DNA from: Rs1 sp038900335
GTDB taxonomy: Bacteria; Pseudomonadota; Gammaproteobacteria; Pseudomonadales; Balneatricaceae
Length of the DNA: 64,000 nucleotides
NCBI GenBank assembly: GCA_038900335.1
Contig: JBBMRB010000003.1
Span: 1 to 64,000, forward strand
Reading direction: 5' to 3'
The position numbers and the translations under genes are program-made. Below are positions 54,191-63,249 of the stretch, in pieces. Under the pieces are notes generated by a model that worked only from the letters and a program-made list of their open reading frames with translations, was not told where the DNA came from and made no database searches. Numbering within the stretch: the stretch's first letter is position 1; every line of letters begins with the position of its first letter.

Positions 54191-55372
54191 TTAATTCTTT
54201 ACTAGCATTTCTCGTGGTACTGCTGACAGACAATCCCCACCAGAGTTAGTGACCACAATGCTCTCTGTCGTTTCAAACCCCCAGTCATCGAACCATAATG
54301 CAGGCATAAAGTGAAAGGTCATATTCTCTTGTAATACGGTGTGATCATTATCGCGAACAGACATTGTTCTCTCCCCCCAATCTGGAGGGTAAGATAAGCC
54401 TATAGGGTAAGCACAGCGGTTACTTTTTTCATAACCATGCTTTTTTAGCGCATTAAAGAAAGTGTTTGCCACTTGCGCGCAAGTATTACCAGGTTTAAAC
54501 ATTGGTAGCGTGAGATCGATACACTCATTTATCACTTTCTCAACTTCGCGATATTGCCTGGTAGGCTCGCCCAGGTATAAAGTGCGAGAACAGGGGCAGT
54601 GATAACGAGCATGTGCCGCTGCAATTTCAATAAACATCCCACACTCATTACCTAACACTTCACCATCCCAAGTCATATGACTTGTCGCGGCCTCCTCGCG
54701 CAGGCCAATTAATGGCACTATTGAGGTATAATCACCATAGCCATGAGGCACACCGGTGATTGCAGCGAGTGATATTTGAGCAGCTAATTCATTTTTTCTC
54801 ATTTGTGGGGTGACGACAGCTAACACATGCTCATACACTTTAGTGACAATATCCCCAGCAATACGCATATAATTTAGCTCTTGCTCTGATTTAACAGCGC
54901 GCTGCCAATTAACTAATGCCGTTGCATCGTAAAAATCAGCATCAGCTAAATCTTTATAAAGAGACTGTGCAGCACGTGCCGTAAAATAATAATTGTCCTT
55001 TTCTAATCCTATCTTTTTATTATGTAACTTCTTTTCTTTAAGCACCCCTGCCAAATACTCCATCGGGTGTCTATCAGCAGATTGCACATAGTGATCAGGA
55101 TAGGAGATAATGTCGCTGGCCGCTATATCAGTGGTTAATTGCACACCGACTGCATCGATACCACGGCCATACCAAAATAGCTCACCATTACAGCCAATTA
55201 CCACGCATTGATGAGTATAAAACGACCACGCATCATAACCTGTTAACCAGTTCATATTGGCGGGGTCATAGACAATAATAAGATCTAAGCCTGCATCATT
55301 CATGGCTTGTCGAGTGCTGTGTTGGCGTTGAGCATATTCAGTTTTGCTAAATTTTCGACGACTTTCCTTCAT
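54191..55372 (-). CDS. doeA: M24-family hydrolase, ectoine hydrolase (DoeA)-like
   Basis: The 393-residue protein has a creatinase N-terminal domain and a pita-bread M24 domain. Blocks match DoeA closely: LTGYDAWSFYTHQ, YPDHYVQSADRHPMEYL, DATALVNWQRAVKS, RYHCPCSRTLYLG, YPIGLSYPPDWGERTMS, and MTFHFMPALWFDDWGFE. DoeA opens the ectoine ring to N-acetyl-diaminobutyrate. No other ectoine catabolic gene (doeB, doeC, doeD) is adjacent, so a related cyclic substrate is possible. AGGA precedes the ATG. Confidence 0.8.
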   Translation of the reverse strand: MKESRRKFSKTEYAQRQHSTRQAMNDAGLDLIIVYDPANMNWLTGYDAWSFYTHQCVVIGCNGELFWYGRGIDAVGVQLTTDIAASDIISYPDHYVQSADRHPMEYLAGVLKEKKLHNKKIGLEKDNYYFTARAAQSLYKDLADADFYDATALVNWQRAVKSEQELNYMRIAGDIVTKVYEHVLAVVTPQMRKNELAAQISLAAITGVPHGYGDYTSIVPLIGLREEAATSHMTWDGEVLGNECGMFIEIAAAHARYHCPCSRTLYLGEPTRQYREVEKVINECIDLTLPMFKPGNTCAQVANTFFNALKKHGYEKSNRCAYPIGLSYPPDWGERTMSVRDNDHTVLQENMTFHFMPALWFDDWGFETTESIVVTNSGGDCLSAVPREMLVKN

Positions 55373-55419
55373 AAATCTTATCCTCGATCAAAAAGATAAT
55401 ACAATGTATGGTCAATAAA

Positions 55420-55451
55420 CGCTCTCATCTACCATTTAGATAATGAGAGCG
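55420..55451 (-). terminator. Terminator downstream of the cystathionine gamma-synthase-family gene
   Basis: CGCTCTCAT (55420-55428) and ATGAGAGCG (55443-55451) pair over 9 bp; on the minus strand a TTTATT run follows. It separates the two enzyme genes, so they may not form one operon despite the 106-bp gap. Confidence 0.55.
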
Positions 55452-55478
55452 AACAAAGACATGAAAAATAATAATCGA

Positions 55479-56693
55479 TTAGATATAGCTCAGCGCTTGC
55501 TCTAAATCTGCAATCAAATCTTCAACATCTTCTATACCTGTAGAGTAACGCACTAACCCTTCTGGAATACCAGCCGCAGCTCGCTCTTGTGCTGTGCATT
55601 CCACATGGCTGGTAGTGACTGGAGGGCCGACGACTGTTTCAACACAACCAAGGTTTGCCGCCATATGTGCATATTTAAGTTTAGGTAAGAAAATTTTAAT
55701 GGCATCTAATCCGCCTTTAACTGCAAAACTTAACATGCCGCCATAACCACTCATCTGTGCTTTAGCTATATCGTGATTAGGGTGTGATTCAAGACCTGGA
55801 TAATTTACTTGCTCGATAGCTCGGTGTGCTTGTAGCCAGCGTGCGATCAACATAGCACTTTGGTTTTGCCTCTGGACACGAAGGCTAAGTGTCTTCATGC
55901 CACGAATGAAACTATAGGCATCCATTGGTGATAATGTTGCGCCATTTATTTCACGATAATGATAAACCATCTTTATCAGATCTTTATTACCGCAGGCAAC
56001 GCCGCCGAGGGCATCTGCGTGACCGCCTAAATATTTTGATGCAGAGTGCAGCACCAAATCAGCGCCTAATTGCAGTGGGTTTTGGTTTATTGGGGTCGCA
56101 AATGTATTATCGACTACCACTAATGCACCTACTTTTTTAGCAGCCGCGCTGAGCCTTTTGATATCAATAATTTTAACGGTAGGATTAGTCGGTGTTTCCA
56201 GATACAGTATCGTGCAGCCTTTACTGATTTCAGCCTCTATCTCAGCGTAATCAGTGGTGTCGCATAATTTAACCTCAACGTTAAGCTGCGGCAAGAAAGA
56301 GGTAAATATTTTATTAGTACCACCATAACTGTCTTTAATTGAAACCACTCGATCATTTGGCCTTAAAAAAGTGCCAAAAATATTACTGATCGCAGCCATA
56401 CCACTAGAGAAACTAGTCGCCGCCTCTGCGCCTTCCAATTCTTTTACTTTATCTTCAAAAGCACGAACAGTTGGGTTGGTATTACGTGAGTATATATGAC
56501 CTGGCTCTTGCTCTAATGCCACTTTATGCCATGTGTCTATATCTTTGTAAGCGAATGAGACACTGTGCACTACTGGCACTTGGGTCGCACGTTCATAAAG
56601 CTCGTGCTCTTGCTCACCTCCCCAAATACTGAGAGTAGATCTGCCTATATTAATATTGTTAGCGTGCTTGTTGTTATTGGTTTTATCAGTCAT
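55479..56693 (-). CDS. Cystathionine gamma-synthase-family PLP enzyme
   Basis: The 404-residue protein has the fold-type I trans-sulfuration signature: YSRNTNPTVRAFE, the PLP-binding region SSGMAAIS, VVVDNTFATP and the catalytic lysine in LHSASKYLGGHADA near residue 210. Possible reactions are gamma-synthase, gamma-lyase or methionine gamma-lyase; residues alone do not decide. AAGGAG lies well placed before the ATG. The next gene downstream is DoeA-like. Confidence 0.86.
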   Translation of the reverse strand: MTDKTNNNKHANNINIGRSTLSIWGGEQEHELYERATQVPVVHSVSFAYKDIDTWHKVALEQEPGHIYSRNTNPTVRAFEDKVKELEGAEAATSFSSGMAAISNIFGTFLRPNDRVVSIKDSYGGTNKIFTSFLPQLNVEVKLCDTTDYAEIEAEISKGCTILYLETPTNPTVKIIDIKRLSAAAKKVGALVVVDNTFATPINQNPLQLGADLVLHSASKYLGGHADALGGVACGNKDLIKMVYHYREINGATLSPMDAYSFIRGMKTLSLRVQRQNQSAMLIARWLQAHRAIEQVNYPGLESHPNHDIAKAQMSGYGGMLSFAVKGGLDAIKIFLPKLKYAHMAANLGCVETVVGPPVTTSHVECTAQERAAAGIPEGLVRYSTGIEDVEDLIADLEQALSYI

Positions 56694-57237
56694 AAATGGC
56701 TCCTTTGCAACTGATTTGAGAAAAAAGACGAACAGTAATTGCTCGAGTTAATTTCAAGGCAGCGCTTTAAAAGCCTTTATCTTGATGAATCGATTATATA
56801 CCCAAAGTTAAAATTAGCAAGCGAGCTTAAACCTAGTAAACTGCGCGTAAAAAATGGTTGGGAAATCATAATGTTTCACTCATAAAACCTAGCATAGTGT
56901 GCATTTTCTCCATTATTAAGCGCTCTATCACCTTGATTAAATGCTTATAGACAACGAGCTACGCAAGTAAAAAACCAGCATATGGCAGCTAATTACTTAT
57001 TTAAGCCACAACACCGATCTTATCTTTTACTGATAAAACTCAATAATTTAGAAAATATTCCTGCTAAATATCCAAGCCACCACATATTAGTGTTGGCAAT
57101 TGGCTACATATAAAGTTACTAAGCGTCATTTGTACATGAATATTCATAATTTTAATGACATCCACATATAAGCTGCTACCTTAATATTTCGGTTCAATTT
57201 TTTTAAACTATAAAAAAACACAATAAACGGAATTTAT
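56694..57237. other. Intergenic region between divergent genes
   Basis: About 540 bp of A+T-rich DNA holds the promoters of the PLP enzyme (left) and of the diguanylate cyclase (right). I see no small gene, RNA or strong palindrome. Confidence 0.45.
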
Positions 57238-58968
57238 ATGAAGAACATACCTATTAGACTATCTGTCATGACTCTTTTCATCTTTATAACGGTCATCACC
57301 TTAGCCATTTTGTTCTATATACAAATTCACTTTAGCGACAACTTTGCAAGAAAAGCAATGTCAGATGAATTCCATGCTGCCGCTAATAAAATAGAAGAAA
57401 AAATCAAACTGACCAACAACATCAGCCATACTCTTCTCAATACCAGTTCACCTTTTATCATCAGCGCTAACGGCGCTGACTTTTTGCAACAAAAAGATAA
57501 ATATCTGCAAATATTCGCTGATATTTTGGAAAATAACAAAGGGATCTATTCTGTCTATATCGGTTTTAATGATGGCAGTTTCTATGAAATCATTAACCTC
57601 AAAATCAACGATATTTTAGAAAAAACCTATGCGGCATCAAATGCAGACAAATGGCTGGAAATCATCGTACAAAACGATAGTAAACAAACAAATACTTACG
57701 ATACTAATTTCAATTTAATATCAGAAAAAGTAATAGATAACGATTATGTGGTCAAATCAAGGCCCTGGTATATTAAAGCAGCGAACGCGAATCATATTAT
57801 CAAAGTGGGCCCCTATCGTTTCTCCAACATTGATTCAGACGGTGTGACCTACGCTTTAAATATTTCTGATAATAATGTGCTGGCATTAGACATACTCACT
57901 AGCGATCTATCTTCAACCTTAAAAAATTACAACAACAACAAATTACTAAAATCTCAATTGATTAATGAAAAAAATGAAGTAATCGCCTCATCCACTACGG
58001 AAAATCATATATTCGATGCCATTAAACAGTCTTTTAACGAGACAAGAACAATACCCTCACAACCAACGACCATTAATATTAATGGTGATAAATATCTTTA
58101 TAACATCGCTGAAATTGACAGCTTCGCTGCCGATGAATACATACTCTCTTATGTATCACTCGATAAAATGATGGCGCCTTATTTAGAGGAGTTTGCAACA
58201 TTAAATAAAACCTTCGTTGTCGTTTTTCTACTATTTTTACCACTCATTTGGTATTTTTCATCAGTTATCGTTAAACCAATTTTGCTACTCGTACAGGAGA
58301 GCGAAAAAGTGAAAAATCGAGAGTTTTCTAAAATCGCACCGGTTAAAACTATCGTAAACGAAGTAAGAACATTATCTAATTCAATGATTTCAATGGCCGA
58401 ATCAATCAATGAATATCAAACGGACCTCGAACAAAAAGTTAGAAACAGAACGAAGGCATTAGAGAAAATAAATAGGGAACTGAAGATCTTGTCAATTACT
58501 GACAAATTGACTAATACTTATAACAGAATCAAGCTAGACGCCACCATGGAGAAAAAAATAACAACAAAGACTCCTGCTTTTGGCGTCATAATGATCGACA
58601 TCGATTATTTCAAAAAAATTAATGATAGCTATGGCCACCAAATAGGTGACTATGCGCTAGTCGAATTTGCCAACATTCTAACGGCAGGTATAGATGATGA
58701 GATGATACTTGGGCGCTGGGGTGGGGAAGAATTCATGATTATTTCTTCACTGCCAACCTTAACAGCGCTGCTAGATTTTGCTGAGCGCTTAAGGCTAAAC
58801 ATTGCCAATCATACATTTACTTATATAGGCCATAAAACCGCCAGTTTTGGTGTTGCTCAATATCGCAAACACGACAGCGCTGAAAGTATTATACAAAGGG
58901 CTGACCAGGCTCTGTATCTAGCGAAAGAAAAAGGCCGTAACACGGTGGCAACAATAGACAACACATAG
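57238..58968 (+). CDS. dCache-GGDEF diguanylate cyclase
   Basis: The 576-residue protein has a membrane segment at 8-28, a periplasmic dCache sensor (SRPWYIKAANANH, then VGPYRFSNIDSDGVTYALNIS), a second segment near 322-345, a HAMP-like linker and coiled coil (YQTDLEQKVRNRTKALEKI), and a GGDEF domain with GRWGGEEF near 495. No RxxD inhibitory site is present at the usual place. It should make cyclic di-GMP in response to an external ligand. CGGA precedes the ATG. Confidence 0.92.
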   Translation: MKNIPIRLSVMTLFIFITVITLAILFYIQIHFSDNFARKAMSDEFHAAANKIEEKIKLTNNISHTLLNTSSPFIISANGADFLQQKDKYLQIFADILENNKGIYSVYIGFNDGSFYEIINLKINDILEKTYAASNADKWLEIIVQNDSKQTNTYDTNFNLISEKVIDNDYVVKSRPWYIKAANANHIIKVGPYRFSNIDSDGVTYALNISDNNVLALDILTSDLSSTLKNYNNNKLLKSQLINEKNEVIASSTTENHIFDAIKQSFNETRTIPSQPTTININGDKYLYNIAEIDSFAADEYILSYVSLDKMMAPYLEEFATLNKTFVVVFLLFLPLIWYFSSVIVKPILLLVQESEKVKNREFSKIAPVKTIVNEVRTLSNSMISMAESINEYQTDLEQKVRNRTKALEKINRELKILSITDKLTNTYNRIKLDATMEKKITTKTPAFGVIMIDIDYFKKINDSYGHQIGDYALVEFANILTAGIDDEMILGRWGGEEFMIISSLPTLTALLDFAERLRLNIANHTFTYIGHKTASFGVAQYRKHDSAESIIQRADQALYLAKEKGRNTVATIDNT

Positions 58969-59151
58969 CATAGACACCCGCTAGGATTATCAGCCAAAGC
59001 CCTGAAAATAACGATATCTACTTTTAGCACTGTTTTTAGCACAATATTACTGAGTAGTGTTTAAAACATCACTTAGCTAAAAAGTCATTCTGGGCTGCTA
59101 TTGGCTTTAGAGTCAGCTATAATAGCTTTTTCTTTTGTGGACAATATAATA

Positions 59152-59670
59152 ATGAGCGATGAAATCAAGTATAAAAACAACCCTCTCAATGGTGTGAGTT
59201 TAAAAACACTAGTGACGGAGCTCGTTGCTCATTATGGTTTTGACATACTGTTCGCCTATCTCAATATTAACTGCTTTAAAACAAACCCCAACATTGACTC
59301 AAGTGTTAAATTTTTAAAGAAGACGCAATGGGCACGTGAGAAAGTTGAAGTTTTCTATATGTACCAGTTTAAAAGCTACCCTCGTGCCAGCTCTACACAG
59401 TTTCAACTCCCTCCTAGAGACAGAGTCGTACCGGATGGTCAAGTTGGCGCAGATCCCGCTGTTTTGTCTTTAGAAGACGCTGAAAGATTAAAACAAAAAC
59501 GTATCGTAAAAGCTGCTGAGTACAAGAAGAGCCAGCGTGGTGGTAAAAGTTATTCACCGCGAAAAACCACGGGATCCAACAACAATCGTGATGACAAGCG
59601 CTCCTCAGATGACAGTTCATCAAGCACTTACAGCCCAGATGAGGACCCTTGGGCCCATTGGCGAAAATAG
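59152..59670 (+). CDS. VF530-family DNA-binding protein with charged tail
   Basis: The 172-residue protein begins with a VF530 domain: NNPLNGVSLKTLVTELVAHYG, NINCFKTNP and FLKKTQWAREKVE, about residues 8-65. The rest is polar, with a Ser/Asp/Arg-rich C-terminus ending DPWAHWRK. VF530 is a small helical domain of poorly known function, suggested to bind DNA. The ATG at 59152 fits the family start; the frame reaches 59101. A TATAAT lies at 59118-59123. Confidence 0.87.
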   Translation: MSDEIKYKNNPLNGVSLKTLVTELVAHYGFDILFAYLNINCFKTNPNIDSSVKFLKKTQWAREKVEVFYMYQFKSYPRASSTQFQLPPRDRVVPDGQVGADPAVLSLEDAERLKQKRIVKAAEYKKSQRGGKSYSPRKTTGSNNNRDDKRSSDDSSSSTYSPDEDPWAHWRK

Positions 59671-60008
59671 TTTAACACCATAGCGCTATTGTGATTAAAA
59701 ATGCCATTATGTAAATTTCAGATAATGGCACAATACAACAAACACACTAAACATCCAGTCAACTTAACCTTGTTAATACTAACCAAAAAATCATTATTTT
59801 CACTAATGAAAGTTCGATGTTAATGCTTTATAGTTAACTAATTGATTTTTTATTTTTTGACACTCATAGTCGTAATAACCGCTGTAACACTTTTATACTA
59901 TAACAATTAAGTTTGCTGTCATTTTATAACTAACACCCCTGTACCTTGGTGATAAAAAAAATTTCATTACATCCCAGATCACCAGGTTAAAGTGATTAGA
60001 AAAATATT
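59671..60008. other. Intergenic region before the GGDEF-EAL gene
   Basis: About 340 bp, A+T-rich, holding the promoter of the next gene. No hairpin or small gene stands out. Confidence 0.45.
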
Positions 60009-60014
60009 AAGAGG
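60009..60014 (+). promoter_or_regulatory. Ribosome site AAGAGG supporting an ATT start
   Basis: AAGAGG ends 8 bp before an in-frame ATT at 60023. The first ATG in that frame (60068) has no ribosome site and cuts off most of the signal peptide, so this site argues for the rare start codon. Confidence 0.55.
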
Positions 60015-60022
60015 TATAGTTT

Positions 60023-63004
60023 ATTAAAAATAATTATAACGCGCTCTGCCTATTATTTTGTATCGCTATGGCCACCTTCAACGCAATGGCAAACGATGTA
60101 CCGACAAATATTGTCGATACGCAACCAGGCGTGTGGCGCGAACTCAATTTAAGCGCTGCTGAAAATGCTTGGCTAAACAACAAGACCCAATTAACGCTCG
60201 GTATCGACCGTAATTTTAGCCCGTATGAGTGGGTTAATAAAAGAGGTGAGTACTCTGGTATCTCCGCTGATTATATTCATATACTAGAACAACGCTTAGA
60301 AATACCGATAGTACCTGTCACCAACAAGGAATCATGGTCACAAGTGCTACAGGCAGCGCGTGACGGCGAATTTGATTTTATGTCCTGCCTAGTTAAAACC
60401 AAAGAGCGTGAAGAGTACCTACTTTTCAGCCAATCTTACGTTTCTAGTAGTGCCGTTATCATTAGTGAGCAAGCCAGTGGCTATATAGGCACCCTCGATA
60501 AGCTTGAGAATAAAACAGTCGCTATCCCCAAGGGCCACTTTACTGATGAGAGATTACGTAAAGACTACCCCTTAATCAACATCATCAATACAGCGTCAAT
60601 GAAAGACGCTCTTAGCTTGGTTGCAAAGGGCCAAGCGGATGCTTTTGTCGGCGATGCGACTGCCGCTAGTTTTGTCATGAAAAAAGAGGCTCTGCTTAAT
60701 TTAAGCTTTTCTGGACATACTGACTATAAAAGTGATTTCAGTTTAGGGGTTTACCATAAAAACCCTCTACTATTAAGCATCCTTAATAAAGCGCTGGCGA
60801 GTATTAGCGAGAGCGAGCGCAATAGCATTTTTGATCACTGGCGCGGTTTAAAAATAACGCAGGGCATCCCGCTTGAGAAAATCGTTATTGGCTTGATTGT
60901 CATCCTTATACTGTTCCTGTCTTTTCTGTATTGGAACTATCGTTTGCGCCAATCTGAAGAAGCTCATAAACTGAGCGAGCAACGTTTCAAAAATTTAGTG
61001 GCCGCCACCGATGGTATCGTTTGGGAAGCAGATGCACTAACCGGTAATTTTACTTATATCAGTGATAATTGCGTGCGTATCTTAGGGTACTCACACCAAG
61101 ATTGGCTCAGCCCCAATTTTTGGGCTTCACATATTCATCCTGAAGATCGTGACGCAAGTATCGCGTTTCGCCAAAATCACTCTGAAAACCTATCAGTTCA
61201 CGAGCTTGAATACCGTTTCATTAACGATAAAAATGAAGTGGTCTGGGTTAAAGATATGATCAGCTCTATCACTGAAAACAAGAAAACATCATTGCACCGC
61301 GGTCTAATGCTAGACATTACTGCTCACAAGCAAGCTGAATTTCTTATCAAGCAAAGTGAATATCGCTTTAGAGAACTCATTGAAAGCTTACCGACGATCG
61401 CGGTACAAGGTTACAACGAAAAATTAGAAGTCACCTATTGGAATAAAGCCAGTACTGCTTTGTACGGCTATAGCCGAGAGGAAGTCAGAGGCAAACGCTT
61501 ACAAGACCTCATCATTCCTGCCCATATCCGCGAAGAGTTACTGCAAAAACACCAAAACTGGTTAGATAACGGCGTTGCAATCCCCTCCTCTGAAATAGAA
61601 TTACAGCACAAGGATGGCAGTACTGTACCTATTTACTCTAGTCACGCAATGCTGCGCACAGATACTAACGGCAAAGAGTTATTTTGTATTGATATCAGCT
61701 TGGCTGAACAGAAGAAAGCTTATGCTGAGCTTACCCATATGGCGCATTATGACTCTCTCACGCAACTACCTAATCGACGTACATTTAACACGCGATTAGA
61801 TGAAGCAATGAAAGAAGCCCGCTTGAGTAATAGTAAAATAGCAGTAATGATGATTGACCTTGATCACTTTAAAGAAGTCAATGATACCTTAGGCCACGCT
61901 TACGGGGATTTACTGCTGCAAGAGTCAGCTAAACGGCTACTCACATGTGTACGTAAAATTGATACTGTTGCGCGCCTAGGTGGTGACGAGTTTTTATTAA
62001 TTATTGAAAATGTTATCGATATTTCAACAACCGAGCGCATTGCTAATAACATTTTAGCTCAATTAAGTCAGCCATTTCTACTCAATGAAAGCCCCTCGTA
62101 TATATCTGCAAGTATCGGCATTGTGCTATACCCTAATGACGCTGAGGACCAAGATGAGTTGTTAAAAAATGCCGACCAAGCTATGTACGTCGCTAAAAAT
62201 AAAGGTCGCAACCGCTTCTATTACTTTACCCCTGAAATGGAACTACTTGCTCAAAAGCGCTGGCGCATGCTCAATGATTTACGTGATTCGATCAAACTCA
62301 ATCAATTGCAAATGTACTATCAACCCATTATTGATCTAAGCGATGGCAAAGTCATTAAAGCGGAAGCGTTAATTCGCTGGAATCACCCCGACGGGCAAAT
62401 CCCCCCTTTAGATTTTATTCCTCTAGCTGAAGAGAGCGGCCTAATAATCGATGTGGGGAATTGGGTGTTTTCAGAGGTCATTAAGCAATCTGCGCAATGG
62501 CAATTGCAAGTGTGTGTCAATGCCAGCCCATTGCAGTTTCAAGATAGCTATTTGTGTAGCGATGAGTTTTTTGACTCTATTCTCGATACCGGAATGGGCC
62601 AGCGCAGCTTGTGTATTGAAATCACTGAAAGCTTATTAATGGAGCAAGAGGGTGATGTATTAGAGAAGCTGTTAACCTTGCGCGATAAGGGCATTGAAGT
62701 ATCGCTCGATGATTTTGGTACCGGTTACTCATCACTTGCCTATTTAAAACAGTTTGATATTGATTATTTGAAAATTGATAAAAGCTTTGTTAAAAACTTA
62801 GCCCCTAAAAGCCAAGACAAAGTACTGTGTGAGGCGATCATAGTGATGGCGCATACTCTGGGCATCAAGGTTATTGCCGAGGGCATAGAAACCGAACAAC
62901 AACATCAACTATTGCAAGATATGGGCTGTGATTTTGCGCAAGGCTACTTTTATGACAAACCACAACCTGCAGCAGTTTTTAAATCTAGATGGCTAGAGCC
63001 TTAA
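60023..63004 (+). CDS. Periplasmic-binding-domain PAS-GGDEF-EAL sensor protein
   Basis: With the ATT start the product is 993 residues: signal peptide (NALCLLFCIAMATFNAMA), a periplasmic amino-acid-type binding domain (LGIDRNFSPYEWVNKRGEYSG, EFDFMSCLVKT), a membrane segment near 290-310, two PAS domains, a GGDEF domain with ARLGGDEF near 652 and the RKID inhibitory site, and an EAL domain with AEALIRW near 779 and DDFGTGYSS. Both catalytic motifs look intact. It probably senses a small nutrient and adjusts cyclic di-GMP. Confidence 0.9.
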   Translation: MKNNYNALCLLFCIAMATFNAMANDVPTNIVDTQPGVWRELNLSAAENAWLNNKTQLTLGIDRNFSPYEWVNKRGEYSGISADYIHILEQRLEIPIVPVTNKESWSQVLQAARDGEFDFMSCLVKTKEREEYLLFSQSYVSSSAVIISEQASGYIGTLDKLENKTVAIPKGHFTDERLRKDYPLINIINTASMKDALSLVAKGQADAFVGDATAASFVMKKEALLNLSFSGHTDYKSDFSLGVYHKNPLLLSILNKALASISESERNSIFDHWRGLKITQGIPLEKIVIGLIVILILFLSFLYWNYRLRQSEEAHKLSEQRFKNLVAATDGIVWEADALTGNFTYISDNCVRILGYSHQDWLSPNFWASHIHPEDRDASIAFRQNHSENLSVHELEYRFINDKNEVVWVKDMISSITENKKTSLHRGLMLDITAHKQAEFLIKQSEYRFRELIESLPTIAVQGYNEKLEVTYWNKASTALYGYSREEVRGKRLQDLIIPAHIREELLQKHQNWLDNGVAIPSSEIELQHKDGSTVPIYSSHAMLRTDTNGKELFCIDISLAEQKKAYAELTHMAHYDSLTQLPNRRTFNTRLDEAMKEARLSNSKIAVMMIDLDHFKEVNDTLGHAYGDLLLQESAKRLLTCVRKIDTVARLGGDEFLLIIENVIDISTTERIANNILAQLSQPFLLNESPSYISASIGIVLYPNDAEDQDELLKNADQAMYVAKNKGRNRFYYFTPEMELLAQKRWRMLNDLRDSIKLNQLQMYYQPIIDLSDGKVIKAEALIRWNHPDGQIPPLDFIPLAEESGLIIDVGNWVFSEVIKQSAQWQLQVCVNASPLQFQDSYLCSDEFFDSILDTGMGQRSLCIEITESLLMEQEGDVLEKLLTLRDKGIEVSLDDFGTGYSSLAYLKQFDIDYLKIDKSFVKNLAPKSQDKVLCEAIIVMAHTLGIKVIAEGIETEQQHQLLQDMGCDFAQGYFYDKPQPAAVFKSRWLEP

Positions 63005-63039
63005 TATCCTTTAACATCATGTTTTTTTAAAACGAATGA

Positions 63040-63073
63040 GTGCAGCCTAAGATAGGCAAACTCTAGGCTGTAC
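63040..63073. terminator. Hairpin downstream of the GGDEF-EAL gene
   Basis: GTGCAGCCTA (63040-63049) pairs with TAGGCTGTAC (63064-63073), one G-U, 14-nt loop. No T run follows on the plus strand, so terminator function is tentative. Confidence 0.4.
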
Positions 63074-63249
63074 GATACAAACATCATATTGGCACTGGCG
63101 CAGTGCTGAGTAAAAAAAGCACAATATTAATTACTAAAAATTAACTTGCCGATTATTTACTGTTATTGTATTGATAATAATAAAAATACATTTAGCTGGT
63201 GTGATCATCTCAACTTATAGCAAATTCGTTCACCAAAAAGGGGATCCTT

